Assembly (NCBI RefSeq): GCF_002104475.1
Contig: NZ_NBOF01000008.1
Span: forward strand, 1 to 64,000
Length of the DNA stretch: 64,000 nucleotides
Origin: Cognaticolwellia mytili
GTDB taxonomy: Bacteria; Pseudomonadota; Gammaproteobacteria; Enterobacterales; Alteromonadaceae
Direction: 5' to 3'
Each line of letters begins with the position of its first letter. The stretch's first letter is position 1. Below the pieces are notes generated by a model, which ran no database searches, had not been told where the DNA came from, and was given only the letters and a program-made list of their open reading frames with translations. Position numbers and translations under genes: made by a program. Shown here one piece after another: positions 47,363 through 56,848 of this stretch.

Positions 47363-47755
47363 TTAGTCCCTTATGATGTTTAAGTTGAGTTTTTGTAAAA
47401 TTTGTTCAATGAAGTGTTTGTTGTAGTCTTTTTCTATACATGTCGTGAAGTTAAATTCTTCAGCAATGCGCAAATGACGAGGAGTAAAAACGCCACTAAG
47501 TAAAAAAATGGGAATATTAATAGCTTTAGCTTGGATGAATTCAACCATTTCTGTGCCTTCACCATCGGGTAGGTTCCAGTCAATTAAGGCCGCAATATGC
47601 TTATCAAATTTAAATGATTTTTTTCCTTCCTCGATGGTTTCTGCAACATCGAGAATAATATCTTGTGCTGGACAATATCGCTCAATACACATCTGCAATA
47701 ACTCTACGTCACCTTCATTGTCTTCAACATACAGCAGATAGTAGGCTTCACTCAT
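47363..47755 (-). CDS. single-domain response regulator
   Basis: This is a 130-residue receiver with no output domain. The acidic pocket is in LLYVEDNEGD, the phospho-acceptor is Asp59 in LIDWNLPDG, the switch Ser is in LLSG and the lysine in CIEKD. It is the last gene of the locus and overlaps the end of the kinase gene upstream by eight bases. It probably acts as a diffusible phosphocarrier or allosteric output. Confidence 0.88.
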   Translation of the reverse strand: MSEAYYLLYVEDNEGDVELLQMCIERYCPAQDIILDVAETIEEGKKSFKFDKHIAALIDWNLPDGEGTEMVEFIQAKAINIPIFLLSGVFTPRHLRIAEEFNFTTCIEKDYNKHFIEQILQKLNLNIIRD

Positions 47756-48500
47756 TTGATAGTCCCTTAGTTAGATGCTTTGGAATAGTAAAATAAAATG
47801 CGCTACCACCGTTGTTGTTTGATTCTAACCATATGCGCCCTTTATGCTGTTGAAGTATTTTATTCACAATGGCTAAACCCATACCAAGGCCCGGAAATTT
47901 TTTGTCCGAAACGCCGCGTTTTAGTACTTTAAAAATTTTCTTTTGTACTTTTTCGTCGACGCCTATGCCGTTGTCTGTGATACAAAACTGCCAATCATTA
48001 GTTTGTTCAATTGCTGTAATATTAATATTGCAGTGTTGCTTTTGAGGTTGATAAGTTAAGGCATTATGAATAAGACACTCAAATAGTAGAGTTATTTTTT
48101 TTGGGTCGCCGATAATTTCTGGTAGGTTATTGCAAGTGATTGAAGCGCTTACCTCGTCGAACATCGCTAGCAACTTTACTTTTGTATCAGAGACGATTTT
48201 ATTGAGATCTAATAAAACAAAAGGCTGCGTCATAGTATTTAGGTGTGAATAACTTCTTATCGCTTCTAAAATTGATTTAGCTTGATTAGACCCTCCTTGA
48301 ATTAGAGCAAGATGACGTTTGGTTTTCTCATCAAAACTATCGGCATGCCTACTGACGATAATTTCGCTAAAGCCTTCTATCTGTCGTAAGGGTGCACTAA
48401 GATCGTGCGAAACAATATAGACAAACTCGTCGTATTCTATTTTAAGCGCAGCAAGTTCTTGACGAGCTATCTTTAACTCATTTTCTAATTTATCATTCAT
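47748..48500 (-). CDS. cytosolic sensor histidine kinase
   Basis: This is a 250-residue kinase with no membrane segment and no recognised sensor domain. A coiled-coil N-terminus leads to the phospho-His box VSHDLSAPLRQIEGFSE (His32) and a GHKL ATPase domain (HNALTYQPQKQH, TDNGIGVDEK, GLGMGLAIVN). ATG 48500 is chosen for its AAGGTG ribosome site; a longer frame would run back through the preceding receiver gene. It lies 14 nt after that receiver gene and is probably activated by it. Confidence 0.9.
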   Translation of the reverse strand: MNDKLENELKIARQELAALKIEYDEFVYIVSHDLSAPLRQIEGFSEIIVSRHADSFDEKTKRHLALIQGGSNQAKSILEAIRSYSHLNTMTQPFVLLDLNKIVSDTKVKLLAMFDEVSASITCNNLPEIIGDPKKITLLFECLIHNALTYQPQKQHCNINITAIEQTNDWQFCITDNGIGVDEKVQKKIFKVLKRGVSDKKFPGLGMGLAIVNKILQQHKGRIWLESNNNGGSAFYFTIPKHLTKGLSNE

Positions 48501-48514
48501 GTATTCACCTTGTC

Positions 48515-48964
48515 TTACTTGAAGGCTTTCGAGGGTAAGCAAACAATATCGACCCAAAAATTTTCAACGCTTTTTACTACATCCATAAACTTTACTGCAT
48601 TAACTGGCTTTACGATGTAACAATTAGCGTGCAGGTCGTAACTACTGACAACGTCTTTGTCTGCTTTTGAACTGGTTAATATAATAACCGGAATTCGTCT
48701 AAGTGAAGGCTCAGCTTTAATGGTTTCTAATACTTCTCTACCATCAGTACTGGGTAAGTTTAAATCTAATAAAATAATATCGGGCCTTACGGCATTCTCA
48801 TATTCATTACGTTTAAATAAATAATCTAAGGCAATATCTCCATCTTCAGCAATATGAAGATTATTACGAAACTTTGCCTCCTCAAAAGCCTCACGGGTCA
48901 GTTCTATATCACCTTCATTATCTTCAACAAGTAAAATTTCTGCTAAGCGAGTGTCATGCGTCAT
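48515..48964 (-). CDS. Rcp1-type single-domain response regulator
   Basis: This is a 149-residue receiver of the Rcp1 subfamily that partners phytochrome-like kinases. It has ILLVEDNEGDIELT, phospho-acceptor Asp67 in LLDLNLPSTDG, ILTSSKAD and the lysine of YIVKPVNA. It overlaps the big kinase gene stop by four bases (48961-48964), so it is almost certainly that kinase's cognate receiver. Confidence 0.93.
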   Translation of the reverse strand: MTHDTRLAEILLVEDNEGDIELTREAFEEAKFRNNLHIAEDGDIALDYLFKRNEYENAVRPDIILLDLNLPSTDGREVLETIKAEPSLRRIPVIILTSSKADKDVVSSYDLHANCYIVKPVNAVKFMDVVKSVENFWVDIVCLPSKAFK

Positions 48965-51900
48965 GATATATCCTCAATAATTGTTGGTTTTAATAATTTA
49001 ACGTAAAAAGTTGAACCTATTCCCTTTTCTGATTCAACCCAAATACTACCACCGTGGCGTTCAGTGACTTTTTTACAAATAGATAATCCAACACCTGTAC
49101 CAGCATATTGGCTTCTTCGATGTAAACGTTGAAACACTTCGAATATTTTCTTCAAATGCCGTTCTTCCATACCAATACCGTTGTCTTTGATACTAAAAGT
49201 CCAGTGTTGGTCGCTATCTTCCACGCTAACGTGCACATGAGGTTCTACGTTAGGTTTTTGATATTTTAAACCGTTGTTAATTAAGTTTTGAAATAGTTGG
49301 AATAGCTGAGTTTTATTGCCTTGCAAGGTAGGTAGGGAGTCAAAGGTTATTCTACCTTTTGTGTTTTCGGCTGTATCTAGCATATTACTTTTAATAATAG
49401 TAATAATCTCTACAATGTTAACGCTTTCAAGTAGTTGAGTGTCAGTGCTGATGCTTGAGTATGTTAAAATATCAGTGATCAGTGTTTGTGCTCGTGCTGC
49501 ACCATCAATAACAAAGTGAAAGTATTTTTTCCCTTTGACATCATGCTCTAGGCTTTCAGCAATGTGGTCTTGGAGTTTTTCTGAAAAGCTACGTACCATT
49601 CTTAAAGGCTCTTGCAAATCATGCGAACAGACAAAAGCAAAACGTTCTAACTCTTCATTAGAATCGGTTAATTTGTCAATAAGCTTTTCTCGTTCTTTTT
49701 CTTGTTCTACCCGAGCACTAACATCACGAATAATACCACTAAACTTGCGGGTGCTACCAAAATACATCTCACTAACAGAAAGCTCTATAGGGAAAATAGT
49801 GCCATCTTTACGTTTACCTTCAACATAGCGACCAATGCCGATAATTTTCTTAACGCCGGTATCACGATAACTTTTTAAATAGCCGTCATGTTCACCGTGA
49901 TATGGCTCAGGCATCAATATTTTGATATTAACGCCAATAACTTCCTCTGGGCTGTAACCAAAAATTTTCTGAGCTGCTTGATTGAATTTTTCAATAGTAC
50001 CCACCTCATTAATAGTCAATAGGCCATCGACGGCGTTTTCTACAACAGCTCTGTGCTGCTCCTCACTTTCAATAAGTTTTTCAGTGAAGCTATCACGCTC
50101 TTTTTCTAAGGCAACGCGTTCACTAACATCACGGATAATACCACTGAATTTTTTAATACTACCAAAGTTCATTTCACTAACAGAAAGCTCTATAGGGAAA
50201 ATAGTGCCATCTTTACGTTTACCTTCAACATAGCGACCAATGCCGATAATTTTCTTAACGCCGGTATCACGATAACTTTTTAAATAGCCGTCATGTTCAC
50301 CGTGATATGGCTCAGGCATCAATATTTTGATATTAACGCCAATAACTTCCTCTGGGCTGTAACCAAAAATTTTCTGAGCTGCTTGATTGAATTTTTCAAT
50401 AGTACCTACCTCATCAATAGTCAGTAGCCCATCGACGGCATTTTCTACAACTGCTCTATGTTGCTCTTCACTTGCTTGTAATTCATATGTTCTCTTACTT
50501 ACTTGATTCTCGACAACCTCACGACGACGTATAAGAGAGTAAATGCCTAAAGTGATAACACCAGATAGCACTAAACCACTAATCAATACTAACCATTGAG
50601 ATAAAATGCTTGGGCTTTCTTTTGTATCGTTATATGTGGTAATACGCCAGTTTCTGTTAGCAACGGTAATCACTTCAACTCGAGATAAGCTTTGGCTCTC
50701 TTGTTTAAGACCGTAGATTGTTTCAACGTGATCAGGCTCTGAAATATCTTCGATATGCATTAATACTTGATTGCTCTCCTCAATTGATAACTCTTCAATT
50801 AGCTCGCTAATTCTTAGTACCAATACAGCAAAGCCAAGCAACTTCTGCTGCTGTTTTAAATTGTTGGTAACTGAATTTTCTTCATAAACAGGGGTGAAAA
50901 TTAGAATACCAGCTTGAGTGACTGAATTTTGAACCAAGTTTATACGCGCGGTTGCAACCTTATCACCGTAGGCTATCGCGTTATTAAGCGCTGCTAAACG
51001 TTTAAGATCTGAAGCAAGATCAAAACCAATCGCGTGTTCATTGCCCTTTAACGGAACAACGTAATAAACTGGAAAATAGCTGTCACGTTCCGTAGCGGTG
51101 ATAAGTTCGCCATTACTACTTTTTTCTTTAATAGTGAAATGACTTAAACCGTCTGCTATTGCCTCTTTTTTGTAGGCATCACGTTGCTCATGGGGCACAA
51201 AAGGCACCCATTCTACTGCTTGAATACTTTTGTAGCGTAATAAGGCTGGGGTTACGAAGGTTGAAAAATCTTGTCGACTTACATTGTCTGAAGCACCATA
51301 AAGTGCTTTGACAAAATCTATAACTTGCAGGTTGGCGTTTATGTTTTTACGCAGTGCTTTTATTTTTTGCTTACTATCAAAAATAAGCTCTTTTTCAATA
51401 ACTGCATTTTTAATATTCGATGAAATCATAAAAGCGGCAATGCTAGCGCTAATCCCAATAATGCCGACAACAACAGGAAAAGTATAAGTTCTCCAAGTGA
51501 AGGTTTGGTGCCTTTTAATTTTATTTCTTCTTAATAAACTACGATAACCTATAACAGCAAGCAGAAGAAAAGATAGTGAAAAGCTAACTAACAACACTAA
51601 CAGTATGCTGTTTTGTAGAGAGCGCTTACTTTTATTAATAATTATGTCGTCTGTTATATAGGTAAAGGTGATGTTAGGGACTTGCAGCAGTAACGAATTT
51701 TCTCGAATTAATTCAATGCTATCAGTACCCGTACTAACCGTAATAGGACCTTGAACTAATTTGAATGCGACACTTTTATTAAATGATTGGCTGACAAATA
51801 TATCCTGTAAGGAGCTAGTTATTTCGCTGCTTAAGATGCCTTCTACGTGACCGTTATAGATTATAGGAACTGATATTTTAAAGGTAAGTAATGGGCCTTC

Positions 51901-52383
51901 TTGGCTTAATAACTGAAAATGATAGGGGATGATGCTATTGATTACTTGCGTTAACCACAAAGGTTCACCAGTATAATTAGCTTGTAATTGATTATCTGTC
52001 TTAATAAGAATGTTACCTGCAATATCTTGTAGTACTAAGCGACTTTTCTTACCTCCTATAGAAGCATTATCGAGTAATTGATGGGTGGCTCGATCACTCG
52101 CGTCAGACAGCATTACTGCACTTGTCAGACTTGGATATGCGGCTAAGTTTTCAACGATAGTTTGTTGGCTTTCAATAAAACGAGCGAATAAGGCTGCCTC
52201 TAGTGCTAATTCTGCCTGTATGTCTTTATTATGCTGTGATTCCAATAACTGATTAATTTTTGGCATGATGACAAAAGCGCTCAATAGCATAATCAATAAA
52301 AATAGGCTGATCGAGAAAATACCATAAACTCGTAAAACAGAAAACTCTAATGGTGATCTATGTTTCTTTGCTGCAGTTGTCAT
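48961..52383 (-). CDS. multi-sensor histidine kinase with CHASE and tandem FixL-like PAS domains
   Basis: A 1140-residue transmembrane kinase. Order: membrane helix (about 15-38); periplasmic domain (about 45-255, Cache-like by length); two helices (about 258-280 and 300-320); periplasmic CHASE domain (about 340-560, with the AVEWVPFVPHEQRDAY segment); helix near 600-618; PAS1 (638-772); PAS2 (773-907); phospho-His box with His921 in CSHDLQEPLRM; ATPase domain (FQNLINNGLKYQ, KDNGIGMEE, GTGVGLSICK). Each PAS has MPEP-x4-HDGYL and IIGIGR, like the haem-PAS of FixL. Its start overlaps the binding-protein stop by one base. Confidence 0.93.
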   Translation of the reverse strand: MTTAAKKHRSPLEFSVLRVYGIFSISLFLLIMLLSAFVIMPKINQLLESQHNKDIQAELALEAALFARFIESQQTIVENLAAYPSLTSAVMLSDASDRATHQLLDNASIGGKKSRLVLQDIAGNILIKTDNQLQANYTGEPLWLTQVINSIIPYHFQLLSQEGPLLTFKISVPIIYNGHVEGILSSEITSSLQDIFVSQSFNKSVAFKLVQGPITVSTGTDSIELIRENSLLLQVPNITFTYITDDIIINKSKRSLQNSILLVLLVSFSLSFLLLAVIGYRSLLRRNKIKRHQTFTWRTYTFPVVVGIIGISASIAAFMISSNIKNAVIEKELIFDSKQKIKALRKNINANLQVIDFVKALYGASDNVSRQDFSTFVTPALLRYKSIQAVEWVPFVPHEQRDAYKKEAIADGLSHFTIKEKSSNGELITATERDSYFPVYYVVPLKGNEHAIGFDLASDLKRLAALNNAIAYGDKVATARINLVQNSVTQAGILIFTPVYEENSVTNNLKQQQKLLGFAVLVLRISELIEELSIEESNQVLMHIEDISEPDHVETIYGLKQESQSLSRVEVITVANRNWRITTYNDTKESPSILSQWLVLISGLVLSGVITLGIYSLIRRREVVENQVSKRTYELQASEEQHRAVVENAVDGLLTIDEVGTIEKFNQAAQKIFGYSPEEVIGVNIKILMPEPYHGEHDGYLKSYRDTGVKKIIGIGRYVEGKRKDGTIFPIELSVSEMNFGSIKKFSGIIRDVSERVALEKERDSFTEKLIESEEQHRAVVENAVDGLLTINEVGTIEKFNQAAQKIFGYSPEEVIGVNIKILMPEPYHGEHDGYLKSYRDTGVKKIIGIGRYVEGKRKDGTIFPIELSVSEMYFGSTRKFSGIIRDVSARVEQEKEREKLIDKLTDSNEELERFAFVCSHDLQEPLRMVRSFSEKLQDHIAESLEHDVKGKKYFHFVIDGAARAQTLITDILTYSSISTDTQLLESVNIVEIITIIKSNMLDTAENTKGRITFDSLPTLQGNKTQLFQLFQNLINNGLKYQKPNVEPHVHVSVEDSDQHWTFSIKDNGIGMEERHLKKIFEVFQRLHRRSQYAGTGVGLSICKKVTERHGGSIWVESEKGIGSTFYVKLLKPTIIEDIS
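49663..50472 (-). repeat. tandem duplication of a 405-bp PAS-coding unit
   Basis: Unit 1 is 50068-50472 and unit 2 is 49663-50067, each encoding 135 residues. About 232 nt (50175-50406 versus 49770-50001) look identical, while the flanks differ mainly at third codon positions. This suggests duplication followed by gene conversion of the core. Confidence 0.9.
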
Positions 52384-53609
52384 CAGTTACCCTGTGAAAT
52401 TAAGACTTCGCCATGTTGGCCAAACTGCCCCATGCAGTAATTTTCTGCATTTAGGGCTTCATGGCCGTTAAAGTTTTGTTTTTCGTCAAAAGCTGAAAAA
52501 GGCTTATTGTAAGTTTTGACGAGCCCTCGAATAGGAGTGCCCAATTCTTCTAAAGCTAAGCGTATGGCATTTCGGTCAACCGCTATATTACCTGTTATGC
52601 CCGCTTGCTTTATCGCATCAATAAGTAACTTGCTCAGGTCGTATGCATGGATAAAACCAACTGCTGACTTTAGATCTGTTGCTTTTTTTATCGCACCTTG
52701 CGAATGTTCCTGTAGTTGTAAAAATACATGATTAGCAAGCGGGCTTTGCTTCGGATTAGTAAAGGAAAAACAAGATTGAATAAAATGTAGTTCCAGTTCG
52801 CTTAGCCCCTCAGAGCTGACTTTTTCGTGAAAATCACCTCCAGTGATCCCCCAATGACTGATAATAGGCAAGCGATCACTTTTAGATAGCTTGAGTACCT
52901 CATTTACTATGACTGCTCCTTCGACGGCATTACTTACCAAGACAATACAATCACTACCTTGCTGCCTTATTTCGTTAAGAATTTCACGCGCTCCTTTTGC
53001 TTTTAGGTTCCAGCTAAAACGTACCACTTTGGGCGCTTCAATTGAGTACTTTTTTAATGCTTTTGTCATACTCGTTAAGTTTGAAATCCCCCAAGGAGTT
53101 TCTTCAAGCAATAGATGGGGGCTACGGCACTTTTGTGTTTTAATGGCAAAATCGATAATGACAGGACCCGCTTGAGTATCATCAACAGATAATCTAAATA
53201 CCCAATTTTCTTTTGATGGGTAGCGCGTTATTGGGCCTCCTGCTGCCCAAGGTACGAGGGTTAGTGCTTTGTTCTCGTTAATAAAATTTCGATTTTTGAT
53301 TAACGGTGGTGAGTGAATGCCTGAATAAATAACCAAGGCATTGGGGTCTGCAAGAAACTGTTGATAATTTCTTTTACTTCTAATGACATTGCCACGGTGA
53401 TCTAAATATTTAAAGGCAATACTATAGCCTTCAATTTGATTGTTAATTTCCTTAAAAGCGACTTCAATACCTTTTTGAATGGCTTCAGATGATTCGTTGT
53501 GGTTAGAAAGGTCGGCATCTTGATATATGTAGAGAGTTTTATCTTCTGCCAACAATGAAAAAGCAGATAAATAAAGCAGCGCGACAAACGTTTTTATGCA
53601 TTTACTCAT
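52383..53609 (-). CDS. periplasmic type I binding protein (amino-acid/LivJ-like), sensory partner
   Basis: This is a 408-residue exported solute-binding protein of the Peripla_BP_6 fold. The signal peptide ends near SLLA-ED without a lipobox cysteine, so it should be soluble. The type I two-lobed pattern is seen in SEAIQKGIEVAFKEINNQI, LDHRGN, NALVIYSGIHSPP and GSDCIVLVSNAVEGA. No permease or ATPase genes accompany it. Its stop is fused (TGATG) to the kinase start, so it probably presents ligand to the kinase, as TorT and LuxP do for theirs. Confidence 0.88.
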   Translation of the reverse strand: MSKCIKTFVALLYLSAFSLLAEDKTLYIYQDADLSNHNESSEAIQKGIEVAFKEINNQIEGYSIAFKYLDHRGNVIRSKRNYQQFLADPNALVIYSGIHSPPLIKNRNFINENKALTLVPWAAGGPITRYPSKENWVFRLSVDDTQAGPVIIDFAIKTQKCRSPHLLLEETPWGISNLTSMTKALKKYSIEAPKVVRFSWNLKAKGAREILNEIRQQGSDCIVLVSNAVEGAVIVNEVLKLSKSDRLPIISHWGITGGDFHEKVSSEGLSELELHFIQSCFSFTNPKQSPLANHVFLQLQEHSQGAIKKATDLKSAVGFIHAYDLSKLLIDAIKQAGITGNIAVDRNAIRLALEELGTPIRGLVKTYNKPFSAFDEKQNFNGHEALNAENYCMGQFGQHGEVLISQGN

Positions 53610-53756
53610 AGGAACCTTGTTAAAATATCCATCTTCATTACAGGTGTTGTATTGCTTTTATAAAATAGCCAATACTCATTTTCTGATTACCTACTGCTAC
53701 TCTATTTTTTGAGATAGTTCATAAGGCCCCCTCTACATTATTGAAAATATGAGTAA

Positions 53757-55454
53757 TCAAGGCATTAACCATTTTTGTGCGATGTCTTTTGCGGGCAGTG
53801 CTTTTTCAAAAAAATAGCCCTGTAACTCATCAATATTTAAAGCATCGCATAAGTCACATTGAAACTGTGTTTCAACACCTTCAGCGACAATATGTAAACC
53901 AATAATGCTAGCCATTGCTGCTAGTCCTTTAACGATAGACAAGTGGCGTACTTCTGAACTGTCAGTCGGCAGCAACGACTTATCCAACTTTACAATATTA
54001 ATAGGGTAGTTAAGTAAATGTGACAAAGATGAGAAGCCAGTACCAAAATCGTCCAATGCTAACTTGCAACCAAGTTCATCAAGTTGGTTGATTAGCTGTT
54101 CGCTGGCTTCGTCTTTATTTAATAATGCGGTTTCAGTGAATTCTAGAACGATGCTGCCAGCGGAAACATTATATTTATTTAATAAGTGCTTAATTGTTGA
54201 TAATAATGATGCTTGGCCAAGTTGTACGGCAGAAACATTGATTGCCATAGTAAGACTCTTATTAAACTTATTTTGCCAGTCGGATATTTGTTCAATCGCT
54301 TTTTCAAGTACCCATTCGCCTATTTTATCAATTAAGTAAGTCTGTTCTGCAATTGGAATAAATTCATCAGGGGTTGAATTAAGTGAAGAATTTGGCCATC
54401 TAATTAATGCTTCTACCCCGATGATTTTTTTTGTTTGTACATTAATAACCGGTTGGTAAAAAAGCTCAAAATCTTGCTGTATTACTGCGGATTTCAGCTG
54501 TGTTTCAATTTGGTAGCAACGAGAAAATTGTTCTTGCATCGCATCTTCAAAATAACAAAGTTGGTTACGGCCTTGCTTCTTTGCGCGATACATTGCAATG
54601 TCGGCATACTTGGTTAGTTCTTCGGCCGTGTCAGCATTGTGTGGGTGCATGGCAATACCTACGCTAACTCCACACTGAACGGTGTGTCCGTCAATATCAA
54701 TAGGGGCTTCGAGTGATTCTATAATGCGCTTGGCGACTGCTGTGGCATCATTTATATATTTTAAACCTGTTATCAGAATAGCGAACTCATCACCGCCCAA
54801 TCGAGCAAATAATTCGTTCCCGCGTAGGCATAAATTAATGCGCTTAGCCACACATTTAAGGAGCTTATCGCCCATTTCATGACCGTAGGTGTCGTTGATG
54901 TTTTTAAAGTGATCAAGATCGAGTAAAAGTAGCGCAATGTTACTCTGAAAACGAACATTGTTACTGATAGAAACTTTCAATGCCTCTTCAAAATGATAAC
55001 GGTTTGATAAGCCAGTGAGTGAATCTTTCTCAGCAAGTTCTCTCACTTGGCAGTAGCTGTCGTAGAGTTTTTTCTCAAGTTCAAAGCGCTTTTTAGCTTG
55101 AATGATTGAGCGTTGCAGCTTAGCTGCGGTGATCTCGCTTTTAGTAATAAAATCTTGAGCCCCTGCCTGTAAGCATGAAAGGGCTAATACTTCATCGTCA
55201 GAAGTACTCATCATTACAATGGCAGTCTCACCTAAATTTGGTCGGCCTCGTAACTCTATAACCATCTCAATACCATCAACCTTCGGCATTCTATAATCAA
55301 GTAATAAAACATCAAAACGGTCATTTTCAACAGCTTTTAAGCCTTCTTCGGCCGAGTGAACTTCACGCAGGCGGGTTACACTGGCATTATTTCTTAATGC
55401 TCTTTTCACTGTTTCTCTATCGATGGCATCATCATCGACTAATAAAATATCCAA
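53757..55454 (-). CDS. response regulator with GGDEF and EAL domains
   Basis: This is a 565-residue c-di-GMP enzyme. Its receiver (1-125) has acceptor Asp53 in LLDYRMPKVDG. The GGDEF domain (about 140-300) has an intact RLGGDEFAIL and so is probably a cyclase, and the EAL domain (about 315-560) has EALIRW, DDFGTGFSS, KLDKSL and AEGVETQ intact. It lies 147 nt upstream of the binding-protein gene. Likely phosphorylated by a kinase of this locus, making c-di-GMP turnover an output. Confidence 0.93.
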   Translation of the reverse strand: MDILLVDDDAIDRETVKRALRNNASVTRLREVHSAEEGLKAVENDRFDVLLLDYRMPKVDGIEMVIELRGRPNLGETAIVMMSTSDDEVLALSCLQAGAQDFITKSEITAAKLQRSIIQAKKRFELEKKLYDSYCQVRELAEKDSLTGLSNRYHFEEALKVSISNNVRFQSNIALLLLDLDHFKNINDTYGHEMGDKLLKCVAKRINLCLRGNELFARLGGDEFAILITGLKYINDATAVAKRIIESLEAPIDIDGHTVQCGVSVGIAMHPHNADTAEELTKYADIAMYRAKKQGRNQLCYFEDAMQEQFSRCYQIETQLKSAVIQQDFELFYQPVINVQTKKIIGVEALIRWPNSSLNSTPDEFIPIAEQTYLIDKIGEWVLEKAIEQISDWQNKFNKSLTMAINVSAVQLGQASLLSTIKHLLNKYNVSAGSIVLEFTETALLNKDEASEQLINQLDELGCKLALDDFGTGFSSLSHLLNYPINIVKLDKSLLPTDSSEVRHLSIVKGLAAMASIIGLHIVAEGVETQFQCDLCDALNIDELQGYFFEKALPAKDIAQKWLMP

Positions 55455-55499
55455 ACTACGCCTCCTTACGTGGTACTTTATATCGAACTAAATACAGTA

Positions 55500-56654
55500 T
55501 TAGTTTTTATTACCTGCACTTTTTGGCCAGATAATGGTAAAAACAGCACCGCCTCCTTGTTGATCTTCAATAACAATACTTCCAGCATATAGCGCTAATG
55601 TCTTTTTCACTATGGCTAAGCCTAGCCCGCTACTTTCTAATTCGTCTTTAGGTTTTAATGTTTGAAAAGGCTGAAAAATTTTATCTTTAAACTCAGGGGG
55701 AATGCCAGGGCCATCATCGGAAACTAGTAATTGATAATGATCTGTATGCGATAAGCAATTAATTTTAATAATGCCTGAGCCTTTATGATGGTGCTTAATT
55801 GCATTAGAGATTAAATGCTGTAGGACGATCATCAATGGCGGCTTAGGAAGTTCTATATCACTACCACTAACTTGAACGTCAAAATGATGGCTGTTATCTA
55901 ATAACTCACAGCATTCAGAAATAATTGTTTTCAAACCGATGTGTTCAGGACTAGTGTCACAGCGGCTTATTCTCGCGTAGCTTGCTAAACCTTTTAATAA
56001 ACGATGCATCCTTTCAATGCTATTTTTTATCATTTTAAAATACTTCGGGTTATCGCGAGTAATGCCTTGTTCAGCGTCTTCTTCAATCCAAGAAACCAAG
56101 TTTTTTATGGCATTTAATGGTGATGCTAAGTCGTGTGATGCGATATAAGTAAATTCATCTAGGTCTTTATTGAGCGTTTGGCGAAGTTGAGTAAGTTCAC
56201 TTAATAGCTGTTCTTTTCTTAAAACTTCGACATGCAAAACGATATCTCTAGCTAATAACTTAAGCATTATGTTCTGATGACTGTCTAGACGTTTGGGCTT
56301 GATATCGAAAAGGCATATCGCGCCGACAACACAGCCATCATTGGTGATCAGAGGAATGCCAATAAGGTGCCTTACAGCCTTATTTGCTAGTAGAATGTTT
56401 TGTTGGCTGAAGCGTTCATCTTGTTGTAGGTCATGTACTTCAACTAAGCTCTTCTGAGCAATAACAAAATCAGATACTAAAGCAATGCTTTCATCGTTGC
56501 CCTTGTCCTTGTTTGGCTGATACTTACTCCATTTATGTGTTAAGAAATCAAGGTGTATATAGCAAAGAGAACTTTCACACGAGGCCATTACAACCGCTAT
56601 AAACTCTTCAAATACTCCGTCAAAATTATTATCGTTCCATTGATTTTTTTTCAT
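55500..56654 (-). CDS. GAF-domain sensor histidine kinase
   Basis: This is a 384-residue soluble kinase with a GAF-like N-terminal domain (about 15-140, with HLIGIPLITNDGCVVGAICLF), a coiled coil, phospho-His box ASHDLASPLNAIKNL, and an ATPase domain (HLISNAIKHHHKG, DDGPGIPPE, GLGLAIVKK). The GAF ligand is unknown; no chromophore cysteine is obvious. It is the first gene of the signalling group, 45 nt upstream of the GGDEF/EAL regulator, so it is that protein's likely kinase. Confidence 0.9.
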   Translation of the reverse strand: MKKNQWNDNNFDGVFEEFIAVVMASCESSLCYIHLDFLTHKWSKYQPNKDKGNDESIALVSDFVIAQKSLVEVHDLQQDERFSQQNILLANKAVRHLIGIPLITNDGCVVGAICLFDIKPKRLDSHQNIMLKLLARDIVLHVEVLRKEQLLSELTQLRQTLNKDLDEFTYIASHDLASPLNAIKNLVSWIEEDAEQGITRDNPKYFKMIKNSIERMHRLLKGLASYARISRCDTSPEHIGLKTIISECCELLDNSHHFDVQVSGSDIELPKPPLMIVLQHLISNAIKHHHKGSGIIKINCLSHTDHYQLLVSDDGPGIPPEFKDKIFQPFQTLKPKDELESSGLGLAIVKKTLALYAGSIVIEDQQGGGAVFTIIWPKSAGNKN

Positions 56655-56848
56655 ACTGTTTTATTTGATCTACTGCCATTTGATATCGTTAATTTACCCT
56701 GAAGAATGAGTATGGCAGTAAAATCGAGATTATTCCGTCTTTTTTTGATTCAAATCAAGCGATTGTTTTTTGACTTGTGGTTGCGCGCTCGTGAAAAGGA
56801 AAGTGAGGCGCTTTCATAGCAATAATTACTCGTTTATTTTAGGTTAAT

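Noticed and set aside
52383-53609. Binding protein as part of a branched-chain amino acid ABC transporter
   Set aside because: No permease or ATPase genes are nearby, and it is coupled to a kinase instead.
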